A stretch of 64,000 bases of DNA from Flaccisagitta enflata (Eukaryota; Chaetognatha; Sagittoidea; Aphragmophora): assembly GCA_965153355.1 (NCBI GenBank), contig OZ231126.1, forward strand, positions 5,828,001-5,892,000. Direction: 5' to 3'. Positions 11,627 through 29,900 of this stretch are shown one piece after another. Below the pieces are notes generated by a model. The model made no database searches, had not been told where the DNA came from, and worked only from the letters and a program-made list of their open reading frames with translations. The stretch's first letter is position 1. Each line of letters opens with the position of its first letter. The translations under genes and the position numbers were made by a program.

Positions 11627-14600
11627 TACACACACATAATTCATAAACACACAAACAAACACACACATACGCACACACACACACACACACACACATGAAC
11701 ACACACATAAACACACACATAAACATACACACACACACACCCACCAACACACACACACCCACCAACACACACACACCAACACAACAAAGATGATACCCCA
11801 AAAAACACGAGTGTACACATACCCCACAATGACACAAATCATTGCAGGTGTTGTTGGTTACTAACCGGCGGCGTCTGCCTCGTCCAACTTGGTGGCTTCC
11901 ACTTCGAGCTTCTTGAGCATGTTGAAAGCCGCAGCTCTTTTAGCGTTCTTCTTCGATTTGCCCACTCCAGTGTCTTGCAACTTGCCCAAATGAACAATGC
12001 AAACAAATTCCCTGATGACAACAACAATGGGAGGCCGCAGGCTGGATCAAGCTCATTTTAGGGCCATTCTAGGGCCATTGTAGGGCCGTTGATGACAGCT
12101 CAGGCTCAGGCTCTGAAGAGACCAATAGATATGTAAATGTGAGTACACAACATAATTCTCATGATTGCCATCAAGTACAGCAACTTCGCCCTCAAATGAA
12201 CGATACAAACGAATTCTCCGTAGAAACCAAAAGATATATAAATGTTAGTATACAACATAATTATCATGATTGCCATCAAGTACAGTCACTTCCCCCCCAC
12301 CAATGAACGATGCAAACGAATTCTCTGTACAAAACATTTACATGTAGATGCGAATACAGTTGTGCTTCACTGGAAGGCCATTCCAGGTACCCACTTTTTT
12401 GTTATGCCTTATAAGCGGGATGACAACAAGATTTACAACAAGGAGGCTAGAATCAGCTAATTCTACGGTCATATGAGGGCCATTGTTGGGCCGTCGAAAA
12501 TAACTCGGGCGTGAACGAGGTCGGAACGATACCTGCAGTGAGGTGGACCTTGCTCGGAGATGAATTCGTAAATGGGAGGTCGGAGCAACTTCTTCTGCGT
12601 AAATTCTTGCAGTCCCTGTGAAGGAATGACAAAGGGGAAAGGGAAAGGAAAAGGGAAAGCGAAGAAGTATAGGATGAAGGGGTGGGGGTAGAAGAAGTGG
12701 TAGAGAAGCACAAGAAGAGAAGGAAGACGAGGATGGGAAAAGGAGAAAGAAGAGAACGTGAGCGTATGGGGAAATTTTGTATTTTCATCGTCCATGGCCG
12801 ACCTTTTCGACTTCAAATTCTGATGAAGTGGAGGTGAGAGTAAAGAGTTGTCCCTTTCCATATCTTAAGAGAAAAATGCTTTGCAACTAAATAAAGCTAA
12901 TCTGCAAATGTCAAGTAAAGAAAGCGACGCGAACGGAAATTGTTTTAATGAATCATTTCTAGAGACTGATGGAGAGAAACCTCATCAGGTGAAAGGCAGA
13001 GGGTCTCCAATGAATAGTCTACACTGCCGAAAAAGAAACAGAATCAAGAATTTTAAAACAAGGCCAAGTGAAGGCCAATAAGTGCGCCTCGCTTGATTAA
13101 GATTTTGTGAATGAACGTTTTTGATGAATGAATGAATATATGAATGAATGAATGATTGAATGAATGAATGAATGAATGAATGATTGAATGAATGAATATG
13201 AATGTGGTGAGGCATGAAAGGTGATATGAATGAAGAAATACGTCAGAATCAGCCGTTTTGCGCATTTCAAACGTTTGCGTGACCGACCGAACGACCGACC
13301 GACCGACCAACCAACCGACGGACATGACCTCTTATAAAAGTGCGAGGACGCACTGAAAATAGCGACGGGAAACTGACAATTGCCCGAAAAAAGGAAATGA
13401 AACCTTTATTCATTTATGGAAGATCTTTTCTTACTCACGTGAATGGGAGATCTCTGTTTGAGAATAAAAGGAAAAGAACAAGAAGGGAAACTAAAGTGCG
13501 GGAGTTAAGGCCACCAGAGGCGATCCAATAAGCGCAAACTTTAGTCATCAAACAAAAGATAATATTTGAATATAGCTCAACAACTCGAAGCGCGAAGGTT
13601 GATGGCTGAGGCTTCATCGCACTGCACTGTTAGCTAAGTCATAAGTTCGTCAATACCATACAAGGTTTCAAAGACGAAGCCGAGTACAGTACGTAGTACG
13701 CACCATCCTAAGGCTATGATGATAAAAAAATTCTACGTGAAGCTATTTGCAACAAATTTCCTGCGTTACCTAAATTCGTTGCCACTGAAACAAGGCCGGA
13801 GACACGGCCAGTACCAGTCGCGGACGGGAGGGCAGGGGCGGAAATGCGCGTTTTCCCACTTTTCAACTCGTGCTCACCAACGGACGGACGGACGGACGGA
13901 CAAAGCCCCTTTTAGAGTCTCTAGTCTACGACTAAAAACACAGCTTTGTTTTGATTTTCCGTTACCTATATGTGTGTCATGTCTACTCTCTCATTTGCAG
14001 AGGTGAACTCACCCCAACTGGATTTCCAGGGACGTCATCGTCGTCTGCGGGGTCGCTGACGAGTCCCGTTGTCGGTACCTCGATCTTGCAGGCCTTGGCA
14101 AAGATCTCCGTTACTGCCATGTCTTGCCCTGAAAACCAGAAAAGAACAGGTCGCCCAAGGGCAATACGTGGTCAGCGATACCCGTTGCCCTGCTTTGCAT
14201 GGTTGTAAGTCAGAATGAGAGGCAGGGCAGCGGCCCCGGAGGGGACAAAGTCCTGTAGAACACAGGGGACTTTTGTTCTTTCGTTCGTCCGTCCAACCGT
14301 CTGTCCGTCCATCTGTCCACCCCCCAGACCCTCTCAGGCCTGAAATCTGCCCTCTCAGGCCTAAAATCTGCCCTCTCAGTCCTTGAATCTGAGAGGGCAG
14401 ATTTCAGGCCTGAAAGGGCATATTCAAGGTCTGAGAGGCCAGGTTTCAGGCCTGAAAGGGCATATGTCAGGCCTGAGCGGGCAGATTTAAGGCCTAAGAG
14501 GACAGATTTCAGGCCTGACAAGGCAGATTTTAGGCCTGAGAGGGCAGATTTCAGGCCTGAGAGGGCCTAGGGGGACGAACGGACGGACGAACGAACAAAA

Positions 14601-16027
14601 GTCCCCTGTGTTCTACAGGACTTCGTCCCCTTCGGTGCCGCTGCCCAAAAACAACGACATCATGACTAGCAGGCAATGATAAAGATCTCCGTTACTGCCA
14701 TGTCTTGCCCTGAAAGGAAACTGAAAACATACAACTTCGTCAACTGATTTTCCATTTGGGTCTTAACGACAACGTAGCTCGGCGCGGCGTCCCCAAGCAG
14801 ACAGACGCTAAGACGATGCATACGGCATTCGGCACTCACCCTGGCCGGCTGCGCTGGCGACGACTTGTCTGATCCTTTCGAGGGCCTCTTGAGCTGCCAC
14901 ATGTTTGGCCTTTTTCTTGGAGGGTCCTTTTCCTGTGGCCACGATTTCACCCACCACAACTCGGTACACGAAGATGGGTTCGTGAACGGCGCCTTCATTA
15001 GCCACCAAATCGTAAGTTGGAGTCATTCCACGCTGAGCGCAAAATTCCTGAAATAACAAGTAACTCGGGGTTACAATATCGTCGCGGACGAGTGGGCAAT
15101 GACAATCCCCCCTCCACACACACGCACGCTAGCACACACATACACACGCAAACGCACGCGCACTCACAAATACAAATACGCGTGCAAACGCACGCGCACA
15201 ATCAAAAAACATGAAAAGTTGCACACACTTAAGCGCACACACACACGCAAACCCGCACACACACACGAACGTTTGCTCACTAGTGAGTCAGTGACTAACC
15301 AACTCAAGCGTGACCGACGGACCACCCCACCAGCACCACGTCACGTCACCAGTAGTCAGTCAGTCAGTCTTGATATCAGCCACATACTTGTTACGCAGAG
15401 ATGAGAGTTTTGGTGGGCATGGGGATGATGGCGGCTGCTGCCGTGACCACACTCAAGTCACTGGCAGTCAATCAGTCAGTAAATCCACCAGTCTATCAAT
15501 CTATCAGGCAATCACTTGCAATGCTGAGATTTGAGTTTTGGTAGGCATGGAGATGATAGCGGCGGGTGCCGTGACTACACCCACGTCACCGGCAGTCAAT
15601 CAGTCATTAAATCAGTCTATAAGTCAATCAGTCTGTAAGTCAATCAGTCATTCAATCAGTCTATAAGTCAATCCATCAGCCAATCACTTGCAATACTGAG
15701 ATTGGAGTTTTGGTGTGCATGGGGATGATGACGGCGGCTGCAGTGACCACACCCACGTCACCAGCAGTCAATCAATCAGTCATTCAATCAGTCTCAGTCA
15801 ATCAATCAGCCACTCACTTGCAACGCTGAGATGGGAGTTTTGGTGGGCATGGGGATGATGGCGGCGGGTGCCGTGACCACACCTACGTCACCGCCAGTCA
15901 ATCAGTCTGCCAATCAGTCAATCAATCAGCCACTCACTTGCAACGCTGAGATGGGAGTTTTGGTAGGCATGGGGATGATGGCGGCGGGTGCCGTGACCAC
16001 ACCTACGTCACCAGCAGTCAACGTCAT
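9745..16027 (-). CDS. TARBP2: TARBP2/PRKRA-type dsRNA-binding protein
   Basis: Eight exons on the minus strand: 16027-15938, 15047-14840, 14128-14013, 12615-12533, 12011-11866, 11329-11141, 10815-10737, 9925-9745. Phases agree throughout; the product is about 363 residues, close to the usual 310-366. Three dsRNA-binding domains: the first starts at KTPISALQEFCAQRG (around residue 22) and ends with GKGPSKKKAKHVAAQEALE; the second runs from NPVGGLQEFTQKK to GVGKSKKNAKRAAAFNMLKK; the third starts at FEVTYVDLPEM and ends in AVSYLKTL. The first two keep the KKxAK RNA-contact motif; the third lacks it, as is typical of the protein-binding C-terminal domain. In other animals these proteins partner Dicer and help load small RNAs onto Argonaute. 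The start was chosen at 16027 because it gives 30 residues before the donor and the domain begins soon after. The last donor is GTCAGT, needed for phase. TARBP2, PRKRA and Loquacious cannot be separated without a tree. Confidence 0.93.
9950..10125. repeat. (GA)n and (CGCA)n microsatellites in TARBP2 intron 7
   Basis: A run of GA from about 9963 to 10051 passes into CACACATA units and then CGCA units to 10113. It lies just upstream of the last exon on the minus strand, so the transcript has a long CU-rich tract before the acceptor. Confidence 0.97.
10430..10645. repeat. GA-rich purine tract with GATA units
   Basis: Imperfect AGAGAGA, AGCGAGAG and AGATAGAT blocks over about 210 bp inside the same intron. 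Confidence 0.92.
10868..10978 (-). mobile_element. Partial SR1 copy
   Basis: CACGCCGGGATACGCGGATA followed by three GGGTGGGCAGGG(G/A)C type blocks; resembles the GGCCGGATAxACGG / GGTGGGCAGGGGC half of SR1 with the middle block tripled. No palindromic head. Confidence 0.5.
11455..11775. repeat. (CA)n microsatellite with interruptions
   Basis: CA/CACG array with the longest perfect block at 11543-11623, in TARBP2 intron 5. Confidence 0.97.
13110..13205. repeat. (GAAT)n tetranucleotide repeat
   Basis: About 17 imperfect GAAT units in TARBP2 intron 3. Confidence 0.95.
13262..13350 (-). mobile_element. Short interspersed repeat SR3 copy
   Basis: GCGTGACCGACCGAACGACC, then ACGGACATGACCTCTTATAA and AGTGCGAGGACGCACT, a palindromic end. 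The same order (GACC block, GACATGACCTCTTA, palindrome) is seen at 63378-63468. Confidence 0.6.
13788..13940 (-). mobile_element. SR1 copy
   Basis: ACAAGGCCGGAGACACGGCC, GGAGGGCAGGGGC, an (ACGG)5 block, then TTTTAGAGTC and CTACGACTAAAA; an SR1-like block order within TARBP2 intron 3. Confidence 0.6.
14149..14655. mobile_element. Family C foldback-like element with AGGCCT minisatellite
   Basis: After a 5' segment (AACAGGTCGCCCAAGGGCAA) there are inverted repeats of roughly 60 bp: GGACAAAGTCCTGTAGAACA at about 14239 and its complement ending near 14636. Each arm is itself partly palindromic (AGTCCTGTAGAACACAGGGGACT). Between the arms lies a minisatellite of about 20 bp, TTTCAGGCCTGAGAGGGC and variants. 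A second copy with the same flanking segment is at 57368-57915. No coding content. Confidence 0.75.
14672..14716 (-). pseudogene. Duplicated acceptor and start of TARBP2 exon 3
   Basis: Repeats nearly exactly the sequence at 14092-14131, that is TTCAG followed by the first about 30 bases of exon 3 (coding GQDMAVTEIF), then diverges. The family C element lies between the two copies. The copy has an acceptor but no continuing frame, so it is probably a decoy. Confidence 0.75.
15063..15280. repeat. CA/CG-rich microsatellite stretch with partial SR-like sequence
   Basis: Starts with CTCGGGGTTACAATATCGTC, also present at about 56299, then interrupted ACAC and CGCAAACGCACG units through 15280, in TARBP2 intron 1. 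Confidence 0.7.
15385..16024 (-). repeat. Five tandem copies of TARBP2 exon 1 with its splice donor
   Basis: The exon body coding GVVTAPAAIIPMPTKTPIS and the following donor (CAA then GTGAGT or GTATGT) recur at roughly 15385-15470, 15525-15600, 15690-15765, 15825-15900 and 15938-16024, with unit lengths of about 120-160 bp. Links between units are AATCAGTC-rich. Only the copy nearest the 5' end has the ATG in the deduced position (16027). All copies keep a donor, so several 5' splice sites compete. Confidence 0.85.
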
Positions 16028-16079
16028 CTTTAAAATCAAATAATTGTTCAAAGAGAGAAAGAAGGAATGAGATTGAACG

Positions 16080-16887
16080 CTCGGAATAAATCGTGGGATT
16101 TTCCGTCGGTCCCACGTACGTAAGTCCGAGAGAGGAAGAGAAAATAATGTATATTGTATTTACGTAATTGTATAAATTCGTTTTGTGTTTGCGTCTTTTT
16201 TTAGTGAGATCAGAATAGAAAACGTTTGCTCTCGAGTCCCGGTTAATTGTTTGTAGTCCGAAAATGCAAATGAGACCGCTGAAGAATGGATTTGTGTCTT
16301 TGTAAACTCGTGATCCAAATCCAAAATACGAATGAAAATTCGCGGAGATTTCTGACCCGAAATTTTTTTTTCTACCTAAAATGATCAAAAATAGACCCAT
16401 AACAAATTCGCAGTGGAAATGACTACAATGTGAATCAAAATCAACTGTCTCGAGGTGAAAGCACAAATATCAACATCCATCGAATCAAAAACGTAATAAA
16501 TCGACATGTAACAGGTTGCATTGAAGCCGTCGTTGTTAGGAGAAGGGGAGAGACTAGAGAATTTTAGATGGAGCACACATGGGCGTTGCGTGTATAAAAG
16601 AATTCAATTAAATCATAATCATAATTTCCTGAGCAAAACCAACGAAACATTGAAAAATAACGACAATTTTCCCCTCTCACCGCGCTTTTGACGAAAACAT
16701 CTTTTAAGTCTTTGTTTCTTTATCTTTGACGAAGTCACTTTTCACATCAAGGTTCACAAAGATCCATGGCTCTCGAACAATCCAATTGAAGTCCATGAGG
16801 AAATCCATAAGGACTCGGATGTCAAAGATATTTCTTTCGTGTACTTATTTAGTTCACGCGCTATTCTAATGGACGGAATGTTAAAAA
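16080..16887. other. Spacer between HADH and TARBP2
   Basis: About 860 bp between the TARBP2 start codon and the HADH stop codon. No exon or conserved motif recognised; it should hold the HADH 3' UTR and the TARBP2 promoter. A 152-codon frame on the minus strand here shows no recognisable domain and is not called. Confidence 0.5.
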
Positions 16888-17823
16888 TCATTTATCGTAT
16901 TTGTAGAATCCTTCGCCGCTCTTGACGCCCAGTTTGCCCTCGGCGACGAGCTGTTCGAGCATCGGCGAAGGGTGGAACAGTGGCTCGTCGGGGTACTTTT
17001 CGTGCCAGCCTTCGACGATGAACTTGGTCGTGTCCAGACCGACGTAGTCTGACAACTCGAAGGGTCCCATCGGGTATCCGGCGCCAAACTTCATCGCCAA
17101 GTCGATATCGCGAGCTGAAGCGTCACCGCGTTCCAACATACGGACGGCCTCGGCCATGTAAGGCACCAGCAGCCGATTGACGATAAATCCCGGAGTGTCT
17201 TTGCACTTGACAGTAGATTTGCCGAGTTTCTTGCCCAAGTCGAGAAGCGTGTTAAAAGTCTCGTCGGAAGTTTCGCGGATGCGAACGACTTCGAGCAGCT
17301 TCATCACCGGAACGGGGTTGAAAAAGTGGTAGCCGCCGAATCGATCCAGACGAGACGTGGCTTGCGCGATTTCGGTGATGGGCAACGACGAGGTGTTGGA
17401 GGTGAAGATGGTGTGGCTGGGAGCCGCGTCATCGAGCTCCTTGAAGAGCTTCCGCTTGACGCCGATGTTCTCGACGATAGCTTCGATGACGACGTCGGTG
17501 TTGGCGGCGGCTGCGCAGGCGTCCGTCGACGTGGAGATCTTGGCCAGAGTGTCGGCCATGAAGGCCTCGCCTTGGGCGGGGTCGGCCGCGAATTTTTTCT
17601 TGACAACTCGACCCAGACTTTTACCGATTCGATCGACGGACTTGTTGAGTACATCGTGGGACATGTCGACCATGGTGACGTCGATGCCCGCCTGAGCCGT
17701 CACTTGAACGATTCCCGAGCCCATAAGACCCCCACCAATGACAGTCACGTGGTTTACAGCGGCCGTGGCCCGAGCAGAAGAGCAAAATCCTCTCATGGAC
17801 ACTCGAGACAAGAAACTGGCCAT
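16888..17823 (-). CDS. HADH: Mitochondrial short-chain 3-hydroxyacyl-CoA dehydrogenase, intronless
   Basis: A single uninterrupted frame of 311 codons, against about 314 residues in vertebrates. It oxidises L-3-hydroxyacyl-CoA to 3-ketoacyl-CoA with NAD+, the third step of mitochondrial fatty-acid beta-oxidation. Residues 1-20 are basic and Ser/Ala/Arg-rich, as in a mitochondrial targeting peptide. The Rossmann nucleotide site is [11 protein letters not shown] (about 28-38). The catalytic-domain signatures TSNTSSLPI and [15 protein letters not shown], with the catalytic His, are intact, and so are the C-terminal-domain stretches [11 protein letters not shown] and [17 protein letters not shown]. 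The frame ends [10 protein letters not shown]. The first ATG follows an A-run and is the only plausible start. It is the only gene here without introns and is more GC-rich than its surroundings, which fits either ancestral intron loss or a retrocopy that replaced the parent. No poly(A) tail or target-site repeat is visible. Confidence 0.97.
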   Translation of the reverse strand: MASFLSRVSMRGFCSSARATAAVNHVTVIGGGLMGSGIVQVTAQAGIDVTMVDMSHDVLNKSVDRIGKSLGRVVKKKFAADPAQGEAFMADTLAKISTSTDACAAAANTDVVIEAIVENIGVKRKLFKELDDAAPSHTIFTSNTSSLPITEIAQATSRLDRFGGYHFFNPVPVMKLLEVVRIRETSDETFNTLLDLGKKLGKSTVKCKDTPGFIVNRLLVPYMAEAVRMLERGDASARDIDLAMKFGAGYPMGPFELSDYVGLDTTKFIVEGWHEKYPDEPLFHPSPMLEQLVAEGKLGVKSGEGFYKYDK

Positions 17824-18539
17824 TTTTTAACCGCGTGCGAATACCAACCTGGATCTGGAAAATGTAGAGAAACTATTTCTTCTGATCGATCGAAAAGAAT
17901 ATAACAAAACGAATCGACAGATTTAGCAGCTATCAGTTACCCACTTATCATCACTATTAGCATTTTCAATTCCAATCTCCGATAAAAAAGATCATGAAAC
18001 CGCGTTAGGAATACGCTGTCATTCCAACTAGTTAAACCCTATGGTTATGCATCATGATTCAATAAAAGATTTTATCTTACTCCGGAGATGGATGATTCTC
18101 AACTTTTCGATGCCATGATTCATCCTTCCCCCCCCCCCCCCGCATCGTCAGTGCAGAATTCACTCATTTTTCAAAACGTATCAAATTCCGTCGTTTTCAG
18201 CCTCATTTCTAAAGACAAGACCGACGATCGACGTCGCTTACAAATAGTCGCCGAAGAAAAATCTCAAGCGCGTAGTTCGTCTTTACAACTGCTCCACGAG
18301 CATCAACTTTTCCTTCAATCGGCACCCAAACCAGGAAGGATTATCATTTCACTTTTTTCTTGTTTAATCATCACCATCAATTTATCCATATCAATTTCAA
18401 CGTCTTTATAGTTTATTGTCTCGTAATATCAACTCATGACAGTCGACTCAATCAATCTCTCCCTCCCACAGTAAGTCCTTGGGTTTGGCGCGCCGCTCAC
18501 AATCCCCCTTCATCGATTTCTTAGCACCCAGTGCATCCA
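17824..18539. other. Spacer between HADH and HTRA2
   Basis: Contains the HADH upstream region and the HTRA2 3' UTR. No other exon recognised; a 107-codon plus-strand frame at 18088-18411 has no recognisable content. Confidence 0.55.
18412..18417 (-). terminator. Candidate poly(A) signal for HTRA2
   Basis: AATAAA on the minus strand, about 125 nt after the HTRA2 stop codon, an ordinary distance. It is the only perfect hexamer noticed in this spacer. Confidence 0.5.
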
Positions 18540-26304
<7,765 letters not shown>

Positions 26305-26872
26305 CGTCGATTACGTTCGTAATTAATATTCACAGTCGAAGGTTGACCAACACACAGTCGTGGTTATATTCACGTAGCCATATAAAAACCTTTCAACTGG
26401 ACAACAAAAAATCGTCGCAACGTATAACAAAAATGTCAACTGTGGACACACACAGACACACACTGGATAAATTTCCGAACAGTGGTTGAACTCTATAGAA
26501 ATTTCACTAAAACAATGACCTCTCCAATACTATATGGAGTTTTCAATAAATAAACTTTCACAACGACCTAACCAGCCCACAGTCAGGATTTTACGACGCC
26601 TATAACGCGTGGTAAAAAGTGTTATATGGCAACGCTCTTTTTGTTTCGCGTTTGCGATTGCATTGCGTGTTGCAGGAATATTATCTAGAAGGAGGGAGGG
26701 TTGGGGGAATGGTCGGACAAAGGTATGTACGCTTCCGTACGCCGTTTTCCGTAACAGTTTCAACGTCAACTTGGGAGAACACGAGGCGCACCGCTTCGGT
26801 ATAAACAAGCGCCAATCACGAAGAAGTAAGCGGCAACGTGGAAGTGAAGATTTGCTGCAAGACTTTGGCCAA
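26305..26872. other. Spacer between HTRA2 start and VWA8 stop
   Basis: About 570 bp. It must contain the HTRA2 promoter and VWA8 3' UTR. No TATA box or clear poly(A) hexamer for VWA8 was found on the minus strand. Confidence 0.5.
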
Positions 26873-26930
26873 TTAGGAAGTGTGCAGCAACGTGGAAGTG
26901 AAGATTTGCTGCAAAACTTTGGGCAAGTCT
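26822..26930 (-). repeat. Duplicated 3' end of VWA8 last exon
   Basis: CAACGTGGAAGTGAAGATTT followed by GCTGCAA occurs at 26890 (within the coding end) and again at 26833 beyond the stop, a 52-bp tandem copy. Confidence 0.75.
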
Positions 26931-29900
26931 TTGGTCTCCATGCAGACAAAGGCTCTGCCAGCGGGAAGACGTTGTTGCAACAAATAAGCCTGATCGCCCA
27001 AAGAACCGATGAAAATGGCAAAGGCGTTCACTCGAGGGTCAGCCTGAAAAAAGGGAACAAAATGGAAGATAATAGGCGGGTGATATCCGATGATTGCCTA
27101 AGATAAATGATTGATGAACAAATGATCAGGAAAGAAATTGAAGAGTGATAACTGATCAGGGAGTTGAATAAGAGATCAGATGAGTGAATAATCAATTGAG
27201 TGAGTGATCAGTGGAGTGAGTGATCAGTGGAGTGAGTGATCAGTGGAGTGAGTGATCAGTGGAGTGAGTGATCAGTGGAGTGAGTGATCAGTTGAGTGAG
27301 TGATCAGTTGAGTGAGTGACCAGTTGAGTGAGTGACCAGTCGAGTGAGTGATCAGTTGAGTGAGTGACCAGTCAAGCGAGTGATCAGTTGAGTGAGTGAT
27401 CAGTTGAGTGAGTGACCAGTCAAGTGAGTGAGCAGTTCATTGAGTGATCAGTTGAGTGAGTGAACAGTCAAGTGCGTGATCAGTTGTTTGAGTTATCAGT
27501 TGATTGAGTTATCAGTTGATTGAGTGATCAGTTGATTTAGTGACTAGTCAAGTGAGTGTTGAGAGATTAATGGTCATCAAGGAATCAAGGAATGATAACA
27601 AATGACAAACCGTTAAAATCCTTCCGAATTCCGCGTGAGAGATTCCGTATCGGCTGAAGTTGGCGTCAGACATGACGACGACGAAATACTCGTCAGCTTC
27701 GTCGAAGGAGTTGGCACCACCGGAAACGGAGAACGGAGTCGTCACCGCGTCCACGGCGAACTTGGTAGCGCGCAATGTGTAATCGCCAGACATGCAGAAC
27801 TGTGCGATATGTGGAAGCAAGTTAAGAGGCTAATGTGTTGGTCGCACACAAGGTGTGATTGCCAGACATGCAGAACTGCATGATTAATAGAAGGGGATAA
27901 GAGGCTAATGAATTGATAGCGCGCAATGTGTAATCGCCAGACATGAAAAACTGTATGATGTATTGATGAAGATAGATTGAGGAGTTAAATGACTGACAGA
28001 CATACCAGGTGTAGTCTTTCGAGTACTTTGCAGTGGACTATGCCATGAGAATGCGTGAAAGGACTTGAACGAATCGATGCATAGTATCTTTCTTTATCTC
28101 TTTGTTTTTCTAGTATTAAAGACGACTGACCTGTGAGTGTGCGTGCATAGTTTTGAGTACTTCAAGCCTTTCTTTGCTGTTTTTCGGTGGCGTGTGTGGT
28201 TCGACAAATTTAATGGCGTGATCCTCTCCAGAATGACCTGATCAAATAGAAATTTTATTCAACAATGAAACATACTTAAGTCGCGTGCAAGCAACTCAAT
28301 AACCCGCTATGTCTATCGGTTCGGCCATTCGTTCATCGGTCGCCATTGTATCAGCTTCTTTAAGATTTACTGGCGGTCTTTGCTGCTCCTGCCCAAACGC
28401 TTAAGCTAGCCTCTTAACACTGGCCGCGACTACGGTAGCCGTGTAGGAGACGCTAAATGATGGGTAGTGTATTGACAGCGCCGATTCACCTAAGCTAAAC
28501 TGAATAATTACGACAGTATGACAGGACATTCCCCCTTCTCACTCTTTCAGCAGCCGCGGCAAATTCTGCCCCGCATTGGCGCTTGCCAGATCCCAAAACG
28601 ATCAATTTTCATCTCAGAGACGAATCCAATGAAACGACACTTTAATAAGCTAACGTAGAATACTAAAAGCCAAATATGACTCACCGACGATATCGTAGCA
28701 AATCTTTTGCTCGTGATTCTCCAACGACTCCATCAGCATCAGGATGGCTTCCAGTTGCCGATCCATTCGTCCGTCGACGCCGTTGAAGCGGTACATGCTG
28801 CCGGACACGTCGACGACCAGTTTGAGCCGTTTGGGCTTCTCTTGCGGGCTTCCGGGTTCGGGTTCTTGATCCCCGCGACGCTTGTAAATCGCCTTTTCAC
28901 CAGTCAGACCTTCCACCAATTTCGACTCGTCCAGATCACCGTAAGCCTTTTTTTTTTTTTGGTTTGGACAAAAAGAAGAGTTGGCTAAAAGATGCGAACA
29001 AACACTGTGGCTTACACCTTGTTGACTGATGAGTGATGTAGATGCGAAATTCGAACAGAACTACAGTAGGACCCTGCCTCATCGGTCCCATTGAGTCAGC
29101 AGATTTTTTACCTTTATCTCAAGTTCACTTTTAAAGAGACCTATAAACAAACCTTTAAAGAGACCTTTAAAGAGACCTTAGAATATTGACCTTTATTGAT
29201 GGGGAACCTTTAAAAGCGGTTCTGTTATAGCGGGGTCCCACTGTACTGATAAACTGACCTGATGCTTGAGCCATTGACGCTCTTTCCCTTTGGCATGCAG
29301 AGCTTCGAGGATGTTGCGAAGGTGAGTCACTTGTTTCCTGTGAAAGTGATTTGTTGATCAATGATCATCCATTGATTCGTTTCATGCCTATCCTCCTCAC
29401 CGATAATCGAATCCGCAGCCCTAGCCTAGGGCCCCTACGCCACTGGTTCCTCCACTTAGTCCCCGGCGACGCAACGACGACAATAGACGAGCGTTAACGC
29501 ATTTCTGTATGACTTGGACAACATGGCCTCATTCATTACCTAATCGGTTCCGAAAACTCTTCGTATTGTTCTTGATCGTAGGCGGTCATTTTGATTTCCC
29601 TGAGTCGGTCTTGAAACGCCCTTTCGGCCATCTCTCGGGCGGCTCTCTGCACTTCCTCGGGCACTTGAGCCTTTTCGCTGTCTGGAACTTGATGCACTTG
29701 ATGACCTGAAACAGTGGAAAGAAAATGACAAAGACAATGACAGAGACAATGACAATGACATATACACTTTTCGCTGTCTGGAACTTGATACACTTGATGA
29801 CCTGAAACCGTGGAAAGAAAATGACATAGACAATGACAAAGACAATTACAATGACATATACACTTTTCGCTGTCTGGAACTTGATACACTTGATGACCTG

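Larger units (their letters stand above)
27611..28946 (-). other. VWA8: VWA8 VWA-domain exons
   Basis: Exons 28946-28685, 28237-28131 and 27799-27611, with the final exon, encode the metal-ion-dependent adhesion site domain: RLKLVVDVSGSMYRFNGVD, YDIVGHSGEDHAIKF, KTMHAHSQFCMSGDYTL, and EADEYFVVVMSDANFSRYGI. The 107-nt middle exon is easy to miss. The acceptor at 28947 is unusual: it is preceded by a run of A rather than pyrimidines, with the C/T-rich part about 15 nt further upstream. Confidence 0.93.

Noticed and set aside
16008-16466. 152-codon minus-strand frame upstream of TARBP2
   Set aside because: No recognisable domain, AT-rich, and overlaps the deduced TARBP2 exon 1 in another frame.
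26609-27106. 165-codon plus-strand frame
   Set aside because: It is the antisense shadow of the last VWA8 exon.
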